A DNA stretch of 64,000 nucleotides, taken from assembly GCF_013391085.1 (NCBI RefSeq), contig NZ_CP058334.1, positions 992,001-1,056,000 on the forward strand. The letters are read 5' to 3'. Positions 24,607 through 31,770 of the stretch are shown here, piece by piece. Source of the stretch: Natronomonas halophila (GTDB lineage: Archaea > Halobacteriota > Halobacteria > Halobacteriales > Haloarculaceae). The notes under the pieces were generated by a model. That model saw nothing but the letters and a program-made list of their open reading frames with translations, did not search any database and had not been told where the DNA came from. Made by a program: the position numbers and the translations under genes. Numbering within the stretch: the first letter of the stretch is position 1; each line of letters starts with the position of its first letter.

Positions 24607-25302
24607 ATGCGGTCTGTTGACATACACTTAACTACGGCCCGTGGGTGGTTCGGGCCGTTTCACAGGGGTGTCGTCGAATCGGCGGCGGTTCGGCTACGGG
24701 CAGTCCACGAGATACGACTGCTGAACGACGGAACGACGGTCATGCTCTACGAGTATGCTGGCGACGAGGCCGCGGCCCGACGACTCGCAGCCGAATATTT
24801 CGACTCCGAGCAGGCGAACTGGCAAACCGCGACCATCGACGGCACGCAGTTGATGTACGCGAACGCGAGACCGAGCACCCTCGTCGCCGGCATACTGTCC
24901 GTGCTCGATGAGTGGCGCATCGCCGTCGACTGGCCGATTACGTTCTCAACCGACGAACGACTCAAGGCGACGCTCGTCGGCGACCACGAAGCGATTCGCG
25001 AGGCGCTTCGGTCGGTGCCCGACGACGTCAACGTACAGGTCAACCGCACCGGCGAGTACCGCTCCGAGCGGGACGCCATTCTGACGGACTTGACTCCCCG
25101 AGAGCGCGAAATCCTGGAAACTGCCGTCGCCCTCGGCTACTACCGTAACCCTCGGGGGGCCAACTACACCGACCTTGCGGCGGCGCTGGACTGCTCGACG
25201 GGGACTGTCGGCGAGCACCTCCGCAACGCCGAAACGAAGGTGATGGCCGCGCTGTTCGACAGCCACGACACCGACCGAAGCCGTCTCGCCGAGGCTGACT
25301 GA
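24607..25302 (+). CDS. Bat-type (HTH_10) transcriptional regulator
   Basis: A 231-residue regulator. The N-terminal about 150 residues are the sensor-like alpha/beta half (AVHEIRLLNDGTTVMLYEYAGD). The C terminus is the HTH_10 domain: LTPREREILETAVALGYYRNPRGANYTDLAAALDCSTGTVGEHLRNAETKVM. The ATG at 24607 gives the family-like N terminus; longer in-frame starts overlap the divergent Tat gene's coding region. The 139-base spacer shared with that gene suggests it controls it (inference). Confidence 0.85.
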   Translation: MRSVDIHLTTARGWFGPFHRGVVESAAVRLRAVHEIRLLNDGTTVMLYEYAGDEAAARRLAAEYFDSEQANWQTATIDGTQLMYANARPSTLVAGILSVLDEWRIAVDWPITFSTDERLKATLVGDHEAIREALRSVPDDVNVQVNRTGEYRSERDAILTDLTPREREILETAVALGYYRNPRGANYTDLAAALDCSTGTVGEHLRNAETKVMAALFDSHDTDRSRLAEAD

Positions 25303-25355
25303 GCGCTGTATCGAAACATCCCCTTTTTGTACGCGACGCCGCGTAGTCGTCCTCA

Positions 25356-25844
25356 ATGACGCTCTCGGAGGAGGCCGAATCCCGTCTGGAGGACCTCGTG
25401 GCCCTGCAACCGACGAAGAACAGCGAACTGCAGGACCGCTGGAGCATGGACAGCGGCAGCGACGTCCACCAGTACCTCGAATCGGAACTGAAGGAGTACT
25501 ACTACCGCGACGAGGACAGCCTCATCCGCGCGACGCCGGAAGCCGCCGACCTCGTCGGAATGGACGTCGGTGAGGACATCGTCCGCGTTCCCGAACTGCA
25601 GGCCCGGATTCTGGACGTCATCGCCGGCCCCGACGAGGACCCCCAGAGTGTCGTCTCCGTCCTCCATGCCCTCCGTGAGGAGACCGACCTCGACCCCGAT
25701 ACCGATTCCGTCCGTTCGGGCCTCCGGAGCCTCGAAGACAAGGGCGTCGTCGAAGTCATCTCGAAGACCGTTCCCACCTTCCGGCTGGCCGTCGAACGTG
25801 CGGACCTACAGGTCGAGGTGCTGGACGACCCCGTCGAAGCCTGA
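25356..25844 (+). CDS. DUF5797-like haloarchaeal protein
   Basis: A 162-residue acidic protein. MTLSEEAESRLEDLVALQPTKNSELQDRW opens like a winged-helix domain, with YYYRDEDSLIRATPEAADLV as the wing. The second half (ILDVIAGPDEDPQSVVSVLHALREE, then RSGLRSLEDKGVVEVISKTVPTFRLA) resembles another winged helix. The family is restricted to haloarchaea and unassigned; a DNA-binding regulatory role is a reasonable guess. Confidence 0.75.
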   Translation: MTLSEEAESRLEDLVALQPTKNSELQDRWSMDSGSDVHQYLESELKEYYYRDEDSLIRATPEAADLVGMDVGEDIVRVPELQARILDVIAGPDEDPQSVVSVLHALREETDLDPDTDSVRSGLRSLEDKGVVEVISKTVPTFRLAVERADLQVEVLDDPVEA

Positions 25845-25986
25845 CGCGCCTGCTCGGTCCTCCTCTCAGTTTTCATTTGCAGGGCAGACCTGCGGTGCCG
25901 CGATGCTATATCAACTGCCGGGTGGTATGCGTTCGGCCGGCACATGAGCCCGACAGTTAAGCCCGAGGGACGGATACGGACCCACA

Positions 25987-27030
25987 ATGACGGACCACTA
26001 TCAGGTGACGGTCGTCGGCGGGGGTCCCGCCGGACTGACGACAGCGCTGTATACCACGCGACTCGGCCACGACACGGCGGTCATCAACCGCGGCGGCGGC
26101 CGTGCGGCGATGATGCTGGATACCCACAACGTCATCGGCGTCACCGAGGACGTCTCGGGCAACGAGTTCCTCGAGACGGCAACCGAGCAGGTGCAGGAGT
26201 ACGGCGCCGACTACTACCAGGACTTCGTCTCCGACATCGAGGAAACCGACGACGGCTACCGTGTCACCGCCGGCAACGTCGAGGTGACGACCGACCACGT
26301 CGTGTTGGCGACGGGCTTCTCCGACGAACGACCCGACCCGCCGCTGCCCCGTACCGGCAAGGGCCTCCACTACTGTCTGCACTGTGACGCCTACATGTTC
26401 GTCGACGAGCCGGTCTACGTGATGGGCACCGGCGATTCGGCGGCCTACGTCGCGATGATTATGCTCAACTTCACGCCCGAAGTCGACCTCCTCACCCGCG
26501 GCGACGAGCCGGAATGGTCCGAGGAGACGGGCGAGATGCTCGACAACCACCCCATCGACGTCATCCACGAGGAGATTACGGGCATGGAAAAGCGCGACGA
26601 CGGCTGGCTCGAAGCCTTCGAGTTCGAGGATGGGACCAGCCGTGAATACCGCGGCGGCTTCCCGATGTACGGCTCCGATTATAACACCGACCTCGCCGAG
26701 TCGCTCGGCGTCGAACTCAACGACGACGGCACCATCGCCGTCGACGACCACGGCCGCACCAACGTCGACGGCATCTACGCGGTCGGCGACGTGACGCCCG
26801 GCCACAACCAGATTCCGACCGCGATGGGCGAAGGCGCCCGCTGTGGCATCGGCAACCACTACGACCTGCGGCCGTTCCCCCGCTCGCTGGACGAAATCGA
26901 AGAGCAGGGCCCCGTCACGAAAGACGACATCCCCGCCATCTCCGGCGACCTCCGCGAACACGCGGTCGACCACGAGGGCCATCCCGGCGAAGGACAGGCC
27001 AGGGCGGCAGCCGAAACGGACGACGACTAA
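25987..27030 (+). CDS. Thioredoxin-reductase-like FAD/NAD(P) oxidoreductase
   Basis: A 347-residue flavoprotein. FAD-binding GGGPAGLTTALYTTRLG (residues 11-27), redox pair Cys130-Leu-His-Cys133 in CLHCDAY (the TrxR position, usually CATC), a second nucleotide-binding GTGDSAAYVAMIML, and GIYAVGDVTPGHNQI. The second Rossmann motif GTGDSA lacks a clear NADPH-type arginine pair nearby, so the electron donor is unsure. A 40-residue acidic C-terminal extension follows. It would reduce a thioredoxin-like partner. A hairpin element begins 3 bases after its stop. Confidence 0.88.
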   Translation: MTDHYQVTVVGGGPAGLTTALYTTRLGHDTAVINRGGGRAAMMLDTHNVIGVTEDVSGNEFLETATEQVQEYGADYYQDFVSDIEETDDGYRVTAGNVEVTTDHVVLATGFSDERPDPPLPRTGKGLHYCLHCDAYMFVDEPVYVMGTGDSAAYVAMIMLNFTPEVDLLTRGDEPEWSEETGEMLDNHPIDVIHEEITGMEKRDDGWLEAFEFEDGTSREYRGGFPMYGSDYNTDLAESLGVELNDDGTIAVDDHGRTNVDGIYAVGDVTPGHNQIPTAMGEGARCGIGNHYDLRPFPRSLDEIEEQGPVTKDDIPAISGDLREHAVDHEGHPGEGQARAAAETDDD

Positions 27031-27033
27031 CCA

Positions 27034-27135
27034 TTTTTTGCACGGGCCGGGTTCGCCGGCCCGTGCAAAAACATGGTGAAAATATGCGCGCGTGTTCCTT
27101 CCGGCGGCCTTCGGACGCCCCCTCGGCGGATGCTC
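27034..27135 (+). repeat. Gene-end multi-hairpin element, copy D (after the TrxR-like gene)
   Basis: Begins with a perfect 16-bp stem (TTTTTGCACGGGCCGG, 27035-27050; CCGGCCCGTGCAAAAA, 27056-27071) around the loop GTTCG, three bases after the stop codon. It is followed by CATGGTGAAAATATGCGCGC, a CGGCGGCCTTCGG hairpin and the terminal CTCGGCGGATGCT. The shortest copy of the GTGGTGAAAATATGCGCGC subtype. Confidence 0.85.
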
Positions 27136-27243
27136 GACAAAACACACTTCTCCCGCGCTGGAAGCGACTAAGGATTCGAGTCTTGCCGCATTGTTCCTGA
27201 CACAATATTATGGGACGTGTCGGATATACCTCGTATATAGTGA

Positions 27244-27251
27244 ATATTAAG
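27244..27251 (+). promoter_or_regulatory. TATA box of phoU
   Basis: ATATTAAG starts 31 bases before the ATG at 27275; a second AT-rich patch (TCGTATATAG) lies just upstream. Confidence 0.55.
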
Positions 27252-27274
27252 GTGTCTGGCAACGAGGATAGGGT

Positions 27275-28309
27275 ATGGAGACACGCAAGGTACAGCGGCT
27301 AGGGCCGTCGACGCTGGCGATGACCCTGCCCGCCGAGTGGGCCAGCAAACAGGACGTCGAGAAAGGCGACGAGGTCTCGCTGCGGATGGGTTCGAAGGGC
27401 ACGCTGACGGTCATGCCCGAGTCCGTCCAACAGGAGGAAAGCGAGGCGGTCATCCACGCCCAGAACCTCGACGCCGACGCCGTCGAGCGCGCGATTATCG
27501 CCCAGTACGTTCTCGGCCGACGTATCATCCACGTCGAAGTCGGCGAGGGCAACACGCTCGATTCCGCCCAGATTAACGCCGTCTACAACGCCGAAACCCA
27601 GCTGATGGGCCTCGGTGTCATCGAGGAAACGCCCGAACGCATCGCCATCCGCTGTTCGGTCGACCCCGAGGACTTCACCCTCGACAACCTTCTCGAACGG
27701 CTGGAATCGACCGGTTCGACCATGCGAAACGAGGCCATCAAGGCGCTCGCCCACGGCAATCCCGACCTCGCCCAGCGCGCCCTGAACCGCGAGCGACAGG
27801 CGAACAAGATTTTCGTCCTCCTGCTTCGCCTCATCTTCACCGCCTACCAGAACCCGAACCTCGCACGCGCGGTCGGCCTCGATTCGGGCTTCCCGCTTAT
27901 CGGCTACCGGTCTATCGCCAAGAACCTCGAACTCACCGCCGACAACGCCGAGGACATCGCCGAAATCGTCCTCGAAACCGAGGGCCACTCCCTCGACGTC
28001 GACCAGGCGACGATGCGTCGCATCCGGGAGTTCACCGACCAGGTCAACGAAATCACCGAACTCGGCGTCGCCGCCGCCGTCGAACGCGACTACGACAAGG
28101 CCATCCAGACCCGCGAGAAGTTCGCCGACATCGGCGACCGCGAGGCCGAAATCCTCGATGACCTCGATGAGATGTCCAACGAGGACCTCCTGCGGGTCCG
28201 CGAAGTACTCGTCAGCCTCGGCCAGACCGCACAGTACGCCGTCCGAAACGCCGAAATCGCGACGAACCTCGCGCTGAACGAGGACAGCGACCACGTTTCC
28301 ATCAAATAG
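27275..28309 (+). CDS. phoU: PhoU-type phosphate uptake regulator with AbrB-like N-terminal domain
   Basis: A 344-residue protein. Residues 1-50 are a SpoVT/AbrB-like DNA-binding fold (METRKVQRLGPSTLAMTLPAEWASKQ, GDEVSLRMG). The rest holds two PhoU helical bundles, with DNLLERLESTGSTMRNEAIKAL and REKFADIGDREAEILDDLDE matching the PhoU E/DxxxD metal-binding helices. This archaeal fusion is thought to control phosphate uptake at the transcriptional level. No pst genes are adjacent. A multi-hairpin element begins five bases after its stop. Confidence 0.9.
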   Translation: METRKVQRLGPSTLAMTLPAEWASKQDVEKGDEVSLRMGSKGTLTVMPESVQQEESEAVIHAQNLDADAVERAIIAQYVLGRRIIHVEVGEGNTLDSAQINAVYNAETQLMGLGVIEETPERIAIRCSVDPEDFTLDNLLERLESTGSTMRNEAIKALAHGNPDLAQRALNRERQANKIFVLLLRLIFTAYQNPNLARAVGLDSGFPLIGYRSIAKNLELTADNAEDIAEIVLETEGHSLDVDQATMRRIREFTDQVNEITELGVAAAVERDYDKAIQTREKFADIGDREAEILDDLDEMSNEDLLRVREVLVSLGQTAQYAVRNAEIATNLALNEDSDHVSIK

Positions 28310-28313
28310 AACC

Positions 28314-28464
28314 TTTTTGCACGCTCGGGCGCCTGCGGCGCCCTCGCGGCAAAAACGTTCATGAAAAAGACACTTCGACCCTCCCTACGGTCGGGTCTCG
28401 GTCCCGCGCCTCACTTCGTTCGGCGCGGCGGAACCGCTCGCTCACTACGTTCGCTCGCGGATGC
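28314..28464 (+). repeat. Gene-end multi-hairpin element, copy B (after phoU)
   Basis: TTTTTGCAC, hairpin with CGGGCGCC TGC GGCGCCC, GGCAAAAAC, GTTCATGAAAAAGACACTTCG, hairpin arms ACCC/GGGT around TCCCTACGGTC, CTCGGTCCCGCGC, hairpin, GAACCGC, hairpin, GCGGATGCT. The same subtype as copies A and C, but with different stem sequences. It fills the junction between phoU and the convergent gene at 28488. Confidence 0.88.
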
Positions 28465-28487
28465 TCTACGTTTCTGCTTTCTCAGCC

Positions 28488-28925
28488 TTAGTCAGCGATG
28501 ACCGCCTCCTCAGCCATCGCTTCCGCTGTTTCCTTCCGTATTCGCAGCGGGTTCCGCGACACCGTCTCGCAGTCGAAGGCGGGGTGTTCCGCGAAGTGTC
28601 TGAGTACCATATGCCGACGGGTGCCGGTGATTCCGGTGCGGCCGACGGCCTCCGCGTCGAACTCCTCGGGTAAGCGCTCGTAGAGCCGTTGCAGTCGTTC
28701 GAAGGAATCGAACACCTTCTCGTTGCCCGAGGAGTCGGCCCCGCGTCGGGAAACCACGTAGGAGCCATCGGCGCGATGCTCGCCAGCGGTTCGGAAGAAC
28801 TCCTGACGGGTTGCCATCGCTTCGCCGATATCGTCGGCTAACTGGCTGGCAACGTCGCGCGGTAACTCGTGGGTGGTTCCGTCGATACTGATGGCGATAC
28901 GATCAGCGCCGGATTCGACGTTCAC
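28488..28925 (-). CDS. Haloarchaeal hypothetical protein (145 aa)
   Basis: A 145-residue protein starting at a GTG. N-terminal ADRIAISIDGTTHELPRDVASQLADDIGEAM, then EFFRTAGEHRADGSYVVSRRGADSSGN, and a C-terminal helical part ending KETAEAMAEEAVIAD. It resembles an unassigned haloarchaeal DUF (DUF7528-like). Codons upstream of the GTG continue in a coding-like frame without another start codon, so the N terminus is uncertain. A TATA-like ATTATAT lies near 28994-29003. Confidence 0.65.
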   Translation of the reverse strand: MNVESGADRIAISIDGTTHELPRDVASQLADDIGEAMATRQEFFRTAGEHRADGSYVVSRRGADSSGNEKVFDSFERLQRLYERLPEEFDAEAVGRTGITGTRRHMVLRHFAEHPAFDCETVSRNPLRIRKETAEAMAEEAVIAD

Positions 28926-29029
28926 GTCGCTATCCGAGAACTCGATCCGGAGAGTGGCTACTCCGTTCCATACACTGGCATGGGGCGAGGACCGATATAA
29001 TGCTACCGCCCGGGAGAGTGTCTCATTCC

Positions 29030-30154
29030 TTAAACGATACCGTCGTCAGTCGGCGTTTCGGTGTCCGTCGCGGTGTCGGTCTCGTCCAGAAGGCCGCCGT
29101 CGTCCGGCGTCGACGTGGGCGTCGGGGTCGGCGTTGGTGTCGGCGTCGTCTCACCGTTCGGCGTGGTTGCCGTTTCGTTGCTGCCGCCGCTGTTCTTGTT
29201 GCCGAAGATATCCGTCTCGATGGTCTCCTCGTAGGTGAGTTCGTCCAGCGGGACCCGAATCGTGTTGCCGGTCGGCAACTCGACACGAGCGTAGAACTCG
29301 ATGCGGAGGTCCGTCACCTGCCCGCGCTGGAGGTGGGAGACCCACCACTCGTCGAGCTGCTGGTTCTGGATAGCCGCACGCGTGTTGAGAGTCTCGGTCG
29401 ACCCGCCCTCGATGACGTAGGCGTCCTCGGTCGCCCCCTCACCGACGAGCAGGCCGTTCATCGTGATTTCGTAGCCCAGTTCGGTGACGACGTAGGGCTC
29501 CAGTTGCGGGTTATAGACGTCGAACCGCATGTTGATGGGCGTCTCCTGTTCGGTGACGCTACCCCACTGAGCACCGGTTCGGTTGACATAGAGGATGGGG
29601 TTGGATGTGGTCGGCGGCGGGTCATCGGCGTTGATTGGCCGGGTCTCGTCGGAATTGAACTGGCCGATGAGGTCCGTCTCGATTTGTCGCTCCTGTGTGA
29701 TGTCGAACTTGCGTTGGCCGAGGACGGAAGTGTGGACGGTTGCGTTGATGCTGACCTGTGTCACCTCGCCGTTCTCGATGTGACTGCGCCACCACGGCGG
29801 AATCTGGCCGTTGTCCATCTCGGTGGTGAACTCCTCGGTGGAGTTGCCGGTCTTGATGTTCAGGCCCTCGCCGCCACCGGTTGCCATCGGCACCTCGTTC
29901 ATCCGAACGGTGTAGTTGATGCGGGTGTCCCCGAGTTGGACGCCGATGGGATTCGGGTTGTTGACCACGAGGTCGGTGTGGATGACCGTGGTCTCGTTCG
30001 TGACCTCACCGAACTCGTTGTCGACGGCTTCGACGGACGGCGCGCCGATGACGCCGAACGCCGCGGCGCCGACAAGCGACACAGTCAGAACGCCGAGAAC
30101 CGCCGCTGCGACCTTCAGTTTCGCGAGGCCGAGCAGGCCACGGTCCCATGTCAT
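29030..30154 (-). CDS. Membrane-anchored protein with two LEA14/WHy domains
   Basis: A 374-residue protein. One N-terminal membrane segment (about residues 13-38, VAAAVLGVLTVSLVGAAAFG) anchors it, with the rest outside. Two tandem LEA type-2/WHy-like domains follow: one around HTDLVVNNPNPIGVQLGDTRINYTVRMN, one around INMRFDVYNPQLEPYVVTELGYEITMNG. NPNP/NPQ turns are typical of the fold. The C terminus is a Thr/Pro-rich low-complexity tail (PTPTPTPTPTSTP), perhaps a glycosylated cell-wall linker. Exact role unknown. Confidence 0.85.
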   Translation of the reverse strand: MTWDRGLLGLAKLKVAAAVLGVLTVSLVGAAAFGVIGAPSVEAVDNEFGEVTNETTVIHTDLVVNNPNPIGVQLGDTRINYTVRMNEVPMATGGGEGLNIKTGNSTEEFTTEMDNGQIPPWWRSHIENGEVTQVSINATVHTSVLGQRKFDITQERQIETDLIGQFNSDETRPINADDPPPTTSNPILYVNRTGAQWGSVTEQETPINMRFDVYNPQLEPYVVTELGYEITMNGLLVGEGATEDAYVIEGGSTETLNTRAAIQNQQLDEWWVSHLQRGQVTDLRIEFYARVELPTGNTIRVPLDELTYEETIETDIFGNKNSGGSNETATTPNGETTPTPTPTPTPTSTPDDGGLLDETDTATDTETPTDDGIV

Positions 30155-30240
30155 CGTTGTTTCACGACGAGGAACTCCGGAGAGATATAGCCTATGGCTC
30201 CCGCCGACGGCCCGCGTCTGACGAACCGCGAACGGCGGGA

Positions 30241-30246
30241 TTTATG
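30241..30246 (+). promoter_or_regulatory. TATA box of the 62-aa membrane protein gene
   Basis: TTTATG begins 29 bases before the ATG at 30270 and supports that start over the upstream in-frame codon at 30246. Confidence 0.55.
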
Positions 30247-30269
30247 TGCGCCGTGCCGTAGCCTCGGAT

Positions 30270-30458
30270 ATGGCAACTGCTTCCACGACGGACAAGAGTG
30301 TCGGCTTCCCGCTGGTGTTGGGCGTTCTCGCGGTGCTCGGCGCCGTCGGGATGACTGTCTTCGGCTTCACTGGCGACCAGCTCGCGTCCGGGCTTTCCTT
30401 CGGCGTCGCGATGCTGGCCGGGTCGCTGGCCGTGGCGGCCTACCACGTCTACGACTGA
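30270..30458 (+). CDS. Small two-TM membrane protein (62 aa; DUF7525-like)
   Basis: A 62-residue protein with two hydrophobic helices: FPLVLGVLAVLGAVGMTVFGFTG and LSFGVAMLAGSLAVAAYHVYD. It matches the size and composition of an unassigned haloarchaeal family. It is followed after 39 bases by the small winged-helix gene. Function unknown. Confidence 0.7.
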   Translation: MATASTTDKSVGFPLVLGVLAVLGAVGMTVFGFTGDQLASGLSFGVAMLAGSLAVAAYHVYD

Positions 30459-30497
30459 AGGGCGTATCTTAAGCCCGTCCATCAACTAGGGACAGCC

Positions 30498-30722
30498 ATG
30501 AGTGAACTCAGCGAGGAAGACGAGCGGATTCTCTCGCATCTCCGCGAACGCGCCGCCGGTGGTGACCGGTATTTCCGCGCGAAACACATCGCTGATGCCA
30601 TCGGCCTGACAGCCAAGCAGGTCGGGGCCCGTCTGCCACGACTCGCCGAGCGCTCCGAGGACGTCGACATCGAGAAGTGGTCCCGTGCCCGGTCGACGAC
30701 CTGGCGAGTCACGCCCGAATAA
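30498..30722 (+). CDS. Small winged-helix-like protein (DUF7123-like)
   Basis: A 74-residue protein fitting a single helix-turn-helix domain: ILSHLRERAAGGDRYFRAKHIADAIGLTAKQVGARLPRLAERSEDVDIEKWSR, with a recognition-helix-like TAKQVGARLPRLA and a C-terminal wing strand STTWRVTPE. Likely DNA-binding in haloarchaea; target unknown. The nitrilase-family gene starts five bases after its stop, so the two are probably co-transcribed. Confidence 0.8.
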   Translation: MSELSEEDERILSHLRERAAGGDRYFRAKHIADAIGLTAKQVGARLPRLAERSEDVDIEKWSRARSTTWRVTPE

Positions 30723-30727
30723 CGCCG

Positions 30728-31534
30728 ATGCGTCTCGCACTCGCACAGCTTCGTATCGAAGCCGCGGCCGTCGACGACAACGTCGACCGCGCCGTTTCGA
30801 CCATCGCAACCGCCGCCGAGGAAGGCGCCGACCTGGTGGCCCTCCCCGAAATCTTCAACGTCGGCTATTTCGCCTTCGAGTCCTACGAACGCGCCAGCGA
30901 GCCGCTCGGCGGCGACACCCACCAGCGGGTCCGCGAGGCGGCTATCGAACACGACGTGTCGGTGCTGGCGGGCACCATCGTCGAGGACCTCGCGGGTTCC
31001 GCGGATGCGGGCGAAGCCGTCCCCGCCGAATCGGGACTGGCCAACACGGCGGTCCTCTTCGATTCGGACGGCAAGCGCCGCCTCGTCTACCGCAAGCACC
31101 ACCTCTTCGGCTACGATTCGGCGGAGGCTGAACTGCTCGTGCCCGGCGAGCAGTTGCCGACCGCCGACATCGGCGGCCACACCGTCGGCGTGACGACCTG
31201 CTATGACCTGCGGTTTCCGGAACTCTACCGCCGACTGGTCGACGACGGCGCCACGATGGTGCTGGTCCCGAGCGCGTGGCCCTACCCGCGCGTCGAACAC
31301 TGGAAACTCCTGCCGCGCGCTCGCGCCGTCGAGAACCTGCTCTATGTCGGCGCCGTCAACGGGTCGGCGGCCTTCGACGACGCCTCCCTCGTCGGCCGGT
31401 CGACGGTCTACGACCCCTGGGGAACGCCGCTGGCGTCCTCGGACGACGACGCGACCATCGTCTACGCCGATTGTGACCCCGAGCGCGTCGATGACGTCCG
31501 AACGGATTTCCCGGCACTCCGTGACCGCCGCTAG
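30728..31534 (+). CDS. Carbon-nitrogen hydrolase (nitrilase superfamily, Nit-like)
   Basis: A 268-residue amidase. The catalytic triad is visible: Glu41 in LPEIFNVGYF, Lys122 in VYRKHHLFGYD, and Cys157 in TTCYDLRFPELYR. The GYD and YDLRFPELYR motifs match omega-amidase/Nit1-2-like enzymes, which deaminate alpha-keto-glutaramate or deaminated glutathione. The assignment to a subclass is an inference. It follows the winged-helix gene closely. Confidence 0.9.
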   Translation: MRLALAQLRIEAAAVDDNVDRAVSTIATAAEEGADLVALPEIFNVGYFAFESYERASEPLGGDTHQRVREAAIEHDVSVLAGTIVEDLAGSADAGEAVPAESGLANTAVLFDSDGKRRLVYRKHHLFGYDSAEAELLVPGEQLPTADIGGHTVGVTTCYDLRFPELYRRLVDDGATMVLVPSAWPYPRVEHWKLLPRARAVENLLYVGAVNGSAAFDDASLVGRSTVYDPWGTPLASSDDDATIVYADCDPERVDDVRTDFPALRDRR

Positions 31535-31551
31535 CGGTTTGGAAACAAGGG

Positions 31552-31606
31552 TTTATAAGTCAGCCCGAAGTACAATCGAATGCCTAAACGACGCTTTTCT
31601 CGTCGT
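31552..31606 (+). promoter_or_regulatory. TATA box plus short hairpin after the nitrilase gene (possible small transcript)
   Basis: TTTATAAG at 31552-31559 lies 28 bases before an ATG at 31580. Immediately after it is a 6-bp hairpin (ACGACG CTTTTCT CGTCGT, 31588-31606). No convincing protein follows: the reading frame from 31580 gives an Arg/Pro/Ser-rich 104-residue peptide that runs antisense into the aldehyde dehydrogenase gene. This 236-base spacer may encode a small RNA instead. Confidence 0.3.
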
Positions 31607-31770
31607 GATGGCAGACTACAAGCCCGCCGCGCGCCCGTCCCACCGAGTCGAGGTTGCCCGGTCCTCGGCTCGCTCGTCCGCCTCCCCCACTCCTCTCCGC
31701 CACCTCGTTTCCACGCGTGCATCACCGAGAGAGGCGTGTCTCGACGAGATAGACGAAAACCGGTGCCTCC

